Part shown: positions 8,152 through 15,905 of the stretch, piece by piece | Layout of the letters: the number at the start of each line of letters is the position of its first letter | Numbering within the stretch: position 1 is the first letter of the stretch | Assembly (NCBI RefSeq): GCF_011090165.1 | Contig: NZ_JAADJT010000001.1 | Location: 930,001-994,000 of the forward strand | Length of the DNA stretch: 64,000 bases | Direction of reading: 5' to 3' | From: Duganella aceris | GTDB lineage: Bacteria > Pseudomonadota > Gammaproteobacteria > Burkholderiales > Burkholderiaceae_D | Translations under genes and position numbers: made by a program | The notes under the pieces: generated by a model | Database searches by the model: none | Seen by the model: the letters and a program-made list of their open reading frames with translations, nothing else | What the model was told of the DNA's origin: nothing

Positions 8152-9461
8152 TTGGCGCAGGCCGGCGTGATTTTCTTCTCGGCCGCATAGGCGGCGGAGC
8201 TTTCCTCCAGCAGCCTGCGGGTCAGCGCCTTGTCGCCGACGATCCAGTTCGGCGTGATGGCGTTCCACTTCTTGCCATCCCACTGCTGGACCTTCACCGC
8301 GCCGGAGCCTTCATGATCGTCGCAGCTGGTCCTCACCGTCGGCAGCATGCCGAAGGCGCCGATGGCTTTCTGCCGCGCCTCGTCGACGTTCAGGTTCTCC
8401 AGGCCCCAGCGCATTTGCTCGCCGCTGACGCGCTTGCCCTTGCCGAACTTCTCCTGCGCGGTGCGGATCGCCTCGACCCACAGGATGGCCGCGCTGACGC
8501 CGCGCATGTGGTACACGGAGCCGATGCGATTGCTGTCGGCCAGGTTGCCCTTGCCGGCGCCGTAGAGTTTCTTGCGAATGTCGTCCATCACCGGGTAGTT
8601 GCCCGGCGTGTTGAAGGTCATCGCGCTGTAGCCCTTGGCGGCGTCGCCGGCCGGTACGGTGTCCTCTTCGGAACCGGCCCACCACACGCCGAGGATCTTC
8701 TCGCGCGGGAAGCCGTTGCGCTGCGCGGTCTTGATGGCGACCGCGTTCATCGAGCCCCAGCCCCACAGGATCACATGGTCCGGATTGGCCTGGCGGATCT
8801 GCAGCCACTGCGATTGCTGCTCGCTGCCGGGTGGCGTGACCGGGATCTTGATCAGCTCAAAGCCGTACTGCTTGGCCAGCGCCTCCAGCACCGGCAAGGG
8901 TTCCTTGCCGAACGCCGAGTCGTGGTACAGGTGGACGATCTTTTTGCCTTTGAGCTTGTCCATGCCGCCGTTCTTGTCGCCGAGGTATTTGATCATCGCG
9001 GCGGCCTGGTTCCAGTAGCTGGTAATCAGCGGGAACACATACGGGAACACCTTGCCGTTGGCGGCGTCCGAGCGGCCGTAGCCGATCATCGTCATCGGAA
9101 TCTTGTCGGTGGCCAGGCGATCCAGCACGCCGTAGGCGACGCCGGTGGACAGCGGCTCGACCAGGGTGGCGCCGCCGTTGCGCGTCTTCAGCCGCTCGTA
9201 GCATTCGACGCCGCGCGACGGGTTGTATTCGGTTTCGCATTCCTCCCACGAGATCTTGACGCCGTTGACGCCGCCCGCCAGGTTGACCAGGTTGAAGTAG
9301 TCGATGATGCCGCCGTAGAAGCCGGAACCGCCCGCGGCATAAGGGCCGACGCGGTACGAGGGCAGGGCGATGTACTGTTCGGCGGCCGGCTGTGCCCAGG
9401 CCGCGCCGGCGCTGGTCAGGGTGATCGTGAGTGCGACTACAACAGATGCGATGCGCTTCAT
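8148..9461 (-). CDS. ABC transporter periplasmic substrate-binding protein (Peripla_BP_6 type)
   Basis: The 437-residue protein has a clear Sec signal (MKRIASVVVALTITLTSAGAAWAQ) and the two-lobed type I periplasmic fold of Leu/Ile/Val-binding-protein relatives. Segments such as FYGGIIDYFNLVNLAGGVNGVKISWEECETEYNP and ILGVWWAGSEEDTVPAG are typical of the longer members that bind aromatic, fatty or other carboxylates rather than plain amino acids. That specificity is an inference helped by the two CoA ligase genes in the operon. Four cysteines include one close to each end of the mature chain. It lies 31 bases after livM and overlaps livF by four. Confidence 0.85.
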   Translation of the reverse strand: MKRIASVVVALTITLTSAGAAWAQPAAEQYIALPSYRVGPYAAGGSGFYGGIIDYFNLVNLAGGVNGVKISWEECETEYNPSRGVECYERLKTRNGGATLVEPLSTGVAYGVLDRLATDKIPMTMIGYGRSDAANGKVFPYVFPLITSYWNQAAAMIKYLGDKNGGMDKLKGKKIVHLYHDSAFGKEPLPVLEALAKQYGFELIKIPVTPPGSEQQSQWLQIRQANPDHVILWGWGSMNAVAIKTAQRNGFPREKILGVWWAGSEEDTVPAGDAAKGYSAMTFNTPGNYPVMDDIRKKLYGAGKGNLADSNRIGSVYHMRGVSAAILWVEAIRTAQEKFGKGKRVSGEQMRWGLENLNVDEARQKAIGAFGMLPTVRTSCDDHEGSGAVKVQQWDGKKWNAITPNWIVGDKALTRRLLEESSAAYAAEKKITPACAK

Positions 9462-9492
9462 TGTCTTCTCCTCCAGGGTTATTGTTTTGCGT

Positions 9493-10551
9493 TCAGTGCG
9501 GGAAAGGCCACAGACGCAATTTCTCTTTACCGATTTGCCACAAACGCGCCAGACCGTGCGGTTCCACGATCAGGAAAAAGATAATCAGCGCGCCGAACAC
9601 CATCAGCTCCAGGTTGGAGGCGACGTTGGTCGGCAGCGACAGGCTGTGCGCCAGGATGTTGAGGAACACCGGCAGCAGCACGATGAACGCGGCGCCGAGG
9701 TAGGAACCGAGCACCGAACCGACGCCGCCGATGATCACCATGAACAGGATGCGGAACGACAGGTCGAGGTTGTAGGCCTCCGGCTCCACCGTGCCGAGAT
9801 AGGCATAGGCGTACAGCGCGCCGGCCACGCCGCAGTAGAAGGAGCTGACCGCGAACGCCAGCAGCTTGGTGCGCATCAGGCGGAAGCCGATCACTTCGGC
9901 CGCCACGTCCATGTCGCGCACCGCCATCCAGGAGCGGCCGACGTTGGAGCGGATCATGTTCTTGGCCAGCAGCGACATCAGCGCCACCACGGCCAGCACC
10001 AGCAGGTATTTGCGGTCCGGCGTATCGAAGGCATAGCCGAGAATGACGATCTTTTGCGCGGTGATGACGCCCGATGTGCTGTAGTTGGTCAGGTAGGGGA
10101 TCTTGGTCAGGCACCAGACCACGAAGAACTGCGTGGCCAGCGTCGACGCGGCCAGGTAGAAGCCGCGGATGCGCAGCGACGGCAGGCCGAAGGCGATGCC
10201 GACCGCCGCCGCGCTCAAGCCGCCCAGCACGAAGGCCAGCAGCACCGGCAGGCCGGGCAAGCGCGCCAGGAAGTTATACGAGGCGAAGGCGCCAACCGCC
10301 ATGAAGGCCGCCGTGCCCAGCGACAGCTGGCCGGCGTAGCCGGTCAGGATGTTGAGTCCCAGCGCGGCCAGCGAGAAAATCAGGAACGGGATCAGGATCG
10401 CCGACAAGGTGTACGGCGACGCAAACAGCGGCACCACCACCACCGCGAACACCAGCAGCGCAAACAACGCCAGCCGGTCCTGCAGGATGGGGAAGATCTG
10501 GCTGTCGGCCTGATAGCTGGTTTTGAATTGTCCTGCTTCGCGATAGAGCAT
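9493..10551 (-). CDS. livM: Branched-chain-amino-acid-type ABC transporter permease LivM
   Basis: The 352-residue inner-membrane permease has about nine hydrophobic helices, beginning LALFALLVFAVVVVPLFA. It carries the LivM hallmarks LNILTGYAGQLSLGTAAFMAVGAF near residue 60 and the cytoplasmic EAA-like loop VGRSWMAVRDMDVAAEVIGFRLMRTKLLAFAVSSF near residue 205. I set the start at 10551 (MLYREAGQF). The frame is open further upstream, but that stretch is out-of-frame livH sequence. The gap to livH is 11 bases. It forms the heterodimeric channel with LivH. Confidence 0.88.
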   Translation of the reverse strand: MLYREAGQFKTSYQADSQIFPILQDRLALFALLVFAVVVVPLFASPYTLSAILIPFLIFSLAALGLNILTGYAGQLSLGTAAFMAVGAFASYNFLARLPGLPVLLAFVLGGLSAAAVGIAFGLPSLRIRGFYLAASTLATQFFVVWCLTKIPYLTNYSTSGVITAQKIVILGYAFDTPDRKYLLVLAVVALMSLLAKNMIRSNVGRSWMAVRDMDVAAEVIGFRLMRTKLLAFAVSSFYCGVAGALYAYAYLGTVEPEAYNLDLSFRILFMVIIGGVGSVLGSYLGAAFIVLLPVFLNILAHSLSLPTNVASNLELMVFGALIIFFLIVEPHGLARLWQIGKEKLRLWPFPH

Positions 10552-10562
10552 GGTGGTCTCTC

Positions 10563-11471
10563 TCAGATTCTGCGGATGATTTTTTCGCCGAACAGGCCTT
10601 CCGGCCGCACCAGCAGGAACAACAAGGCCAACACGTAAGGGAACCAGCCCTCGATGCCGCCGCCGACCAGAGGGCCGATATACACCTCGGCCAGTTTTTC
10701 CGAGGCGCCGATGATCAGGCCACCGACGATCGCGCCCGGCATCGAGGTGAAGCCGCCGAGGATCAGCACCGGCAGCGCCTTCAGCGCGACGAAGGTCAGC
10801 GCGAACTGCACACCGTTGCGCGCGCCCCACAGAAGACCGGCCACCAGCGCCACCAGTCCGGCCACCGCCCACAGCACCGCCCAGATGCGCTGCAGCGGAA
10901 TGCCGACCGCCAGCGCGGCCTGGTGATCGTCCGCCACCGCGCGCAGCGCGCGGCCGACCTTGGTGCGCGAGAACAGCAGCGCCAGCGTGGTCACCAGCAC
11001 GCCGCAGACGGCGGCCGCCATGATGTCGAACTGCGAGACCAGGATGTTAAATTTGTTCATCAGGTATTCGGACGGCACGTCCTCGATCGGCAGCTCCAGC
11101 TTGTGCACCTGCGCGCCCCAGATCAGCTGCGCCAGTCCCTCGATGAAGAAGGCCAGGCCGATGGTGGCCATGAACAGCGTGATTTCCGGCTGGTTGACCA
11201 GCGGCCGCAGCACCACCCGCTCGATGGCCAGCCCCAGCACGATCATGACGACGATGGTGATCGGGATCGCCACCCACAGTGGCGCGCCGAATTTGTCGAT
11301 GATGCCGACGCAGGTCAGCGCGGCGAAGAACACCATCGCGCCCTGGGCGAAGTTGAACACGCCGGACGCCTTATAAATCAGCACGAAGCCGATCGCCACC
11401 AGCGCGTACATCACGCCGGACAGCAGGCCGCCGATCAGCACCTCGAAGAAGAAGTTGATGTTCATTAGCAT
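10563..11471 (-). CDS. livH: Branched-chain-amino-acid-type ABC transporter permease LivH
   Basis: The 302-residue permease has about eight membrane segments and the LivH opening FFFEVLIGGLLSGVMYALVAIGFVLIYKASGVFNFAQGAMVFFAAL. The EAA-type loop TKVGRALRAVADDHQAALAVGIPLQRI (near residue 170) docks with the ATPases. The C-terminus ends VLLVRPEGLFG-like (LLFLLVRPEGLFGEK), as in the family. Two start ATGs are possible, 11471 and 11465; the second forms a TAATG with the livG stop and would be translationally coupled. Either choice changes only two residues. Confidence 0.88.
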   Translation of the reverse strand: MLMNINFFFEVLIGGLLSGVMYALVAIGFVLIYKASGVFNFAQGAMVFFAALTCVGIIDKFGAPLWVAIPITIVVMIVLGLAIERVVLRPLVNQPEITLFMATIGLAFFIEGLAQLIWGAQVHKLELPIEDVPSEYLMNKFNILVSQFDIMAAAVCGVLVTTLALLFSRTKVGRALRAVADDHQAALAVGIPLQRIWAVLWAVAGLVALVAGLLWGARNGVQFALTFVALKALPVLILGGFTSMPGAIVGGLIIGASEKLAEVYIGPLVGGGIEGWFPYVLALLFLLVRPEGLFGEKIIRRI

Positions 11472-12316
11472 TCCGCCTTTCCGAGGTAGGCGTTGATCAC
11501 ATCCTGGTTGGCGCGGATCTGGTCCGGCGTGCCGTCGCCGATCTTCTTGCCGTAGTCGAGCACCACCACGCGGTCCGAGATATCCATCACCACCCCCATG
11601 TCATGCTCGATCAGCACGATGGTGGTGCCGAATTGGTCGTTGACGTCGAGGATGAAGCGGCACATGTCCTGTTTCTCTTCGACGTTCATGCCGGCCATCG
11701 GCTCGTCCAGCAGCAGGATCTCCGGTTCGGCGGCCAGCGCGCGGCCCAGCTCCACGCGCTTTTGCAGGCCGTAGGGCAGGCGGCCCACCGGCGTCTTGCG
11801 GATCGCCTGTATTTCCAGGAAGTCGATGATCTCTTCGGCCTTGATGCGGTGGGCGATTTCCTCGCGCCGCGCCGGGCCCCAGTACAAGGCCTGCATCAGG
11901 AAGTTCGATGTCATCTTCAGGTTACGGCCGGTCATGATGTTGTCGAGCACCGTCATGCCCTTGAACAGTGCGATGTTCTGGAAGGTGCGGGCGATGCCGG
12001 ATTTGGCGGCGGCGTGACAGTCCATATTCTTGCGGTGCTCGCCGCGATAGATGATGTCGCCCTTCTGCGGGCGGTACACGCCGTTGATCACGTTCAGCAT
12101 CGAGCTTTTGCCGGCGCCGTTCGGGCCGATGATGGCGCGGATCTCGTGCTGCTTCACGTCGAAGGAGATGTCGGTCAGCGCCTTGACGCCGCCGAACGAC
12201 AGCGAGATGTTCTTCAGGTCGAGGATCACCGGGCCGGTTTGGCGCCGGGGTTGGTCCGCGTCCGCGCCGAAGTGGGCGTCTGGTTCGTTCATCTGCATGG
12301 TGGCGGTCTCCGTCAT
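11465..12316 (-). CDS. livG: Branched-chain-amino-acid-type ABC transporter ATP-binding subunit LivG
   Basis: The 283-residue ATPase carries Walker A IIGPNGAGKSSML, the LivG-type signature LPYGLQKRVELGRALA, Walker B ILLLDEPMAGM and the H-switch IVLIEHDMGVVM. The C-terminal VLDYGKKIGDGTPDQIRANQDVINAYLG is the typical LivG ending. The start at 12316 gives a four-base ATGA overlap with the upstream CoA ligase stop. About 30 N-terminal residues before VILDLKNISLSFGG are charged and variable and could mean the true start is at one of two internal ATGs a few codons in. It energises import together with LivF. Confidence 0.88.
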   Translation of the reverse strand: MTETATMQMNEPDAHFGADADQPRRQTGPVILDLKNISLSFGGVKALTDISFDVKQHEIRAIIGPNGAGKSSMLNVINGVYRPQKGDIIYRGEHRKNMDCHAAAKSGIARTFQNIALFKGMTVLDNIMTGRNLKMTSNFLMQALYWGPARREEIAHRIKAEEIIDFLEIQAIRKTPVGRLPYGLQKRVELGRALAAEPEILLLDEPMAGMNVEEKQDMCRFILDVNDQFGTTIVLIEHDMGVVMDISDRVVVLDYGKKIGDGTPDQIRANQDVINAYLGKAEC

Positions 12317-14256
12317 GCCGCTGCCTGGACAGCAGGGAAGGTCTTGCACGGCTCGATCTTCAGGTCCGCCGCCACCAGGCCGCAGCGGCCGTCCTCGAAC
12401 TTGACCTGAGTTTCGATGTATTGCGACTGCTTGCCGCTGTACAGCGCATCGATCAGCACCGCGTATTTTTCGGCGATGAACTTGCGCCGTACCTTGCGGG
12501 TGCGGGTCAGCTCGTCGTCGTCGGGATCGAGTTCCTTGTGCAGCACCAGGTAGCGGTGGATCTGCGTGTCGCCCATCATGCTCTCGGCGGCCAGGTCGGC
12601 GTTGACCTGTTCGATGCAGTCGCGCACCAGGCCATACACCTGCGGGTGCGCCGCCAGGTCGGTGTAGCCGGAGTAGGCGATGCTGCGCCGTTCCGCCCAG
12701 TTGCCCACCGCTTCGATGTCGATGTTGATGAAGGCGCAGACCTGGTCGCGCTCATGGCCGAACACCACCGCCTCTTTAATGAAGGGGAAGAACTTGAGTT
12801 TGTTCTCGATGTAGTTGGGCGCGAAGATGGCGCCGCTGTTCATCTTGCCCACGTCGGCGGCGCGGTCGATGATCTTCAGATGGCCTTCGTGGTCGAACAC
12901 GCCGGCGTCGCCGGTGTGGAAGTAGCCCTGCGCGTCGATCGCCTCGGCGGTGGCGTCGGGACGCTTGTAATAGCAGTCCATCAAGGTTGGCGACTTGACC
13001 AGTACCTCGCCGTTGTCGGCCAGCTTGACCTCGACGCCCGGCGCCGGCAGGCCGACGCTGTCGAACTTGATCTCGCCGTCCGGCTGCAAGCAGATGTAGG
13101 CGCAGGTTTCGGTGGAGCCGTAGAACTGTTTCAGGTTGACGCCGATCGAGCGGTAGAAGCGGAACAGGTCCGGGCCGATGGCCGCGCCGGCGGTGTAGGC
13201 GACCCGCACCCGCGACAGTCCGAGCACGTTTTTCAGCGGGCCGTAGACCAGCACCCGGCCCAGCGCGTATTGCAGGCGGTCGGACAGCGGTACCGGCTTG
13301 TTGTCCAAAATTTGAGCACCGCAGCGCCGCGCCACCGCCATGAAGTGATGGAACATGCGGCGCTTGACGGCGCCGGCGTCCTCCATCCGGATCATCACCG
13401 TGGTCAGCATGTTCTCGAACACGCGCGGCGGCGCGAAGTAATAAGTAGGACCGATCTCGCGCATGTCGGTCATGACGGTGTCGCCGGATTCGGGGCAGTT
13501 GACGGTGAAGCCGGCCGCCATCGCCTGCGCGAACGAGAACAGGCAGTCGCCGACCCAGGCCATCGGCAGGTAGGACAGGATGTCTTCGGCGTCGGTCAAA
13601 TTCTCGAAACCGGTGCCGCCGACGCCGGCGGCCATCAGCGCGGCGTGGGTCTGGCATACGCCTTTCGGCTTGCCGGTGGTGCCGGAGGTATAGAGGATGA
13701 CGGCGTTGTCGCCGCTTTTGCCGGCTTCGATGGCGGCGTCGAACTTGCCGGGGTTGGCCTGGTCCCAGGCGCGGCCCATTTCCTGCAGGCGGGCGAAGGA
13801 CAGCAGCCCTTTTTGCCGATAGTGGCGCATGCCGCGTTCGTCGTCGTACGCGACATGTTCGATATGCGGATATAAACTTTGCAGTTCCATCAACTTGTCG
13901 ACCTGTTCCTGGTCTTCGACGATGGCGTAGCGGATCTCGGCGTTTTCCAGCACGTAGGCCATGTCGGCGGCCGGCGCGTCCTGATACAGCGGCACCGGCA
14001 CGCCACCCAGGCATTGCGCGGCCAGCATCGCCCAATACAGGCGCGGGCGGTTGTCGCCGATGATGGCCAGGTTCATGCCGCGCTGGAAGCCGATCGCGGC
14101 GAGGCCGCAGGCCAGCGCGCGCACTTCGTCATTGACCTCGGCCCAGTTCCAGCTTTGCCAGATGCCCAGGTATTTCTCGCGGAAGGCGGGTTTTTCAGGC
14201 CGGATCCGGGCGTGGGCCAGCAGCTGGCGCGGGAAAGTCTCGTTCTGTGTTTGCAC
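12313..14256 (-). CDS. Long-chain-type acyl-CoA synthetase (AMP-forming)
   Basis: The 647-residue adenylate-forming enzyme activates a carboxylic (probably fatty or aryl-fatty) acid to its CoA thioester. Seen are the P-loop ILYTSGTTGKPKG near residue 188, the FYGSTETCAYI aromatic/acidic motif near 345, YFHTGDAGVFDHEGHLKIIDR near 440 and a C-terminal lid with RRKFIAEKYAVLIDALYSGK. I chose a GTG start at 14256 because AGGAG lies six bases before it. The 38 codons further upstream have no ATG-linked ribosome site and look intergenic. It heads the operon with livGHMKF, so uptake and activation are probably coupled. The divergent Crp/Fnr gene lies 145 bases away. Confidence 0.85.
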   Translation of the reverse strand: MQTQNETFPRQLLAHARIRPEKPAFREKYLGIWQSWNWAEVNDEVRALACGLAAIGFQRGMNLAIIGDNRPRLYWAMLAAQCLGGVPVPLYQDAPAADMAYVLENAEIRYAIVEDQEQVDKLMELQSLYPHIEHVAYDDERGMRHYRQKGLLSFARLQEMGRAWDQANPGKFDAAIEAGKSGDNAVILYTSGTTGKPKGVCQTHAALMAAGVGGTGFENLTDAEDILSYLPMAWVGDCLFSFAQAMAAGFTVNCPESGDTVMTDMREIGPTYYFAPPRVFENMLTTVMIRMEDAGAVKRRMFHHFMAVARRCGAQILDNKPVPLSDRLQYALGRVLVYGPLKNVLGLSRVRVAYTAGAAIGPDLFRFYRSIGVNLKQFYGSTETCAYICLQPDGEIKFDSVGLPAPGVEVKLADNGEVLVKSPTLMDCYYKRPDATAEAIDAQGYFHTGDAGVFDHEGHLKIIDRAADVGKMNSGAIFAPNYIENKLKFFPFIKEAVVFGHERDQVCAFINIDIEAVGNWAERRSIAYSGYTDLAAHPQVYGLVRDCIEQVNADLAAESMMGDTQIHRYLVLHKELDPDDDELTRTRKVRRKFIAEKYAVLIDALYSGKQSQYIETQVKFEDGRCGLVAADLKIEPCKTFPAVQAAA

Positions 14257-14352
14257 CAGTGTCTCCTGTTGCGGTTGCTCGTACTTATTAGTTTGTGTTC
14301 TTGATACGGCAGCTTTTTGTGTGATGATATTAGCGCGCCGGGGAAAGCCAGG

Positions 14353-14370
14353 TTGTCTTTTCGGCGACAA
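14353..14370. promoter_or_regulatory. Inverted repeat between the CoA-ligase/liv operon and the Crp/Fnr gene
   Basis: TTGTC and GACAA flank eight bases (TTGTCTTTTCGGCGACAA), a dyad of the size bound by Crp/Fnr-family dimers. It lies 31 bases before the regulator's ATG and about 100 before the operon's GTG. The half-site resembles neither classic Crp (TGTGA) nor Fnr (TTGAT). Its role as the operator is inference from position. Confidence 0.4.
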
Positions 14371-14401
14371 TTGACCGACATTTCTATGGTGCGACGCAAC
14401 A

Positions 14402-15091
14402 ATGCCTGATCGATATCAAATCACTTTGCAGGAAGCGCTGCGCTCGGCGATCTGGGCGCAGGGGTTGACGCCGGAACAAATGGCGCGCGTGGAAGCGGAG
14501 ACATTCGAGACTTTTGTTCCGAAGGGTGGTTACGTCTGCCGCAAAGGCGAGATGGTCGAGAATTGGATCGGTATTATCGACGGCATGGTCAAGATGAATA
14601 ATTTCTCGGCCGCCGGTAAAAGCGTGACATTCACCGGCGTGCCTCCGGGCGGCTGGTTCGGCGAGGGTTCGGTTTTAAAGAACGAAATCCTTAAATACGA
14701 TGCGATGGCCTTGCGCGATAGCCGCATCGCGCGCATGCCGGCGGCGACGTTTATGTGGCTGCTCGATAATAGTTTGCCGTTCACGCGGTTTTTAATGATG
14801 CAGTTGAATGAGCGGCTTGGCCAGTTTATCGGCATGGTGGAAAACGATCGCTTATTAAATCCCGATACGCGGGTGGCGCGTTGTTTGGCGTCGATGTTTA
14901 ATTCGCATTTATATCCCGGACTGGAAAAGCTGATTCAGATTTCTCAGGAAGAAGTCGGTCTTTTATCCGGCGCCTCGCGCCAGCGCGCCAACCAGGCTTT
15001 GCAGCTTTTGGAAAAACAGGGCTTGCTCAGCATCGGCCACGGCGGCATCCGCATTCTCGATCTCGACGGCCTGCGGCGTTACGAAGCCTGA
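14402..15091 (+). CDS. Crp/Fnr-family transcriptional regulator
   Basis: The 229-residue protein has an N-terminal cyclic-nucleotide-binding-like beta barrel (about 30-130, with VCRKGEMVENWIGIIDGMVKM and GGWFGEGSVL), a long dimerisation helix near 135-160 and a C-terminal winged helix with IQISQEEVGLLSGASRQRANQALQLLEKQGLL near 180-210. The N-terminal Fnr cysteine cluster is absent, so oxygen sensing by a 4Fe-4S cluster is unlikely. A CoA-ester or other small ligand is possible. It is divergent from the CoA-ligase/liv operon and likely controls it. Its codon use is noticeably richer in A/T at third positions (TTA, AAT, TTT) than the surrounding genes. Confidence 0.87.
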   Translation: MPDRYQITLQEALRSAIWAQGLTPEQMARVEAETFETFVPKGGYVCRKGEMVENWIGIIDGMVKMNNFSAAGKSVTFTGVPPGGWFGEGSVLKNEILKYDAMALRDSRIARMPAATFMWLLDNSLPFTRFLMMQLNERLGQFIGMVENDRLLNPDTRVARCLASMFNSHLYPGLEKLIQISQEEVGLLSGASRQRANQALQLLEKQGLLSIGHGGIRILDLDGLRRYEA

Positions 15092-15181
15092 TTTCGGATC
15101 GCCCAAGGGGGATTTTGCGCGCGTTTTATGCCAAAAGTTGGCGCGTATTCGCCAACTTCCGGCACGAAGCCGCAGATCAGG

Positions 15182-15775
15182 CTATCGTTGGAACCGTACG
15201 CCCTCGGCGCGGATTGCGGCGCCATTGATCACGGCGGCGCGTTCGCTGGCCAGGAAGGCGACGACATTGGCCACCTCGTGCGGTTTTGCCTGCCGATAAA
15301 TCAGCGACGATGGGGGATTCTCGGCCATAAACTTCCGGATTCACCGACGAGATAAAACCTTTCAGGCTTTCGGTTTCGTTCGGGCCGGGCAATACCGAAT
15401 TCACAGTACCTTTGGTAAATTCGGCAAGGCTACGGGAAATCGCGCTCCAGACATTGAATTCGAACATGCGCTGCCAATCTTCATCCGAGGTGGAAAGAAT
15501 CGCTCGGTGCATAAGTTCCCATGTTATTCACAAGCATATCGATGGAGGGGTAAGCGATATTTCGCTACCGGCCACGCTCATATCGGCGACCAGCGCTAAT
15601 GCGCGGCCCGGGCCGAAACGTTTATTCAGCGCCACAACCGCCTGTTCGAGACCTGTTGCATTGCATCCATTAATAATCACATTGGCGCCGTCCTCCAGCA
15701 ATTGGACGGCGATCGAATGGCCGATTATTGCAACGCGAAACCATGCGCCAGTTTACCCTCGACGGCTTGGGCATC
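15182..15775 (-). pseudogene. Decayed short-chain dehydrogenase/reductase
   Basis: Pieces of one SDR protein are found in order but in different frames on the minus strand. EGKLA (near 15770) is followed by an in-frame stop; then IAVQLLEDGANVIINGCNATG and GPGRALALVADMSVAG (Rossmann fold) run to about 15580. [20 protein letters not shown] with the NNMG motif ends in a stop; [16 protein letters not shown] follows; then [18 protein letters not shown] is joined directly, and the C-terminus [27 protein letters not shown] lies in yet another frame, ending at 15182. The catalytic Ser and YxxxK region that should lie between FEFNV and LAEFTKG is missing. At least four frame breaks plus a deletion rule out a functional enzyme. 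Confidence 0.85.
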
Positions 15776-15905
15776 AGCCGCCTGGCGACCGCCCACATCG
15801 GCCACGAGTTTCTGACCGCGCGGCGCACCAAGCCGTGGGCTAAATCGCGGTATCATAGCGGCAAGTTTGTGCCGCATCGGCGGCGCCCTGATTACCGAGC
15901 TATTC

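Noticed and set aside
14257-14370. N-terminal extension of the acyl-CoA synthetase to an ATG at 14370
   Set aside because: The good AGGAG lies just before GTG 14256, and the extension covers the divergent promoter region and its dyad.
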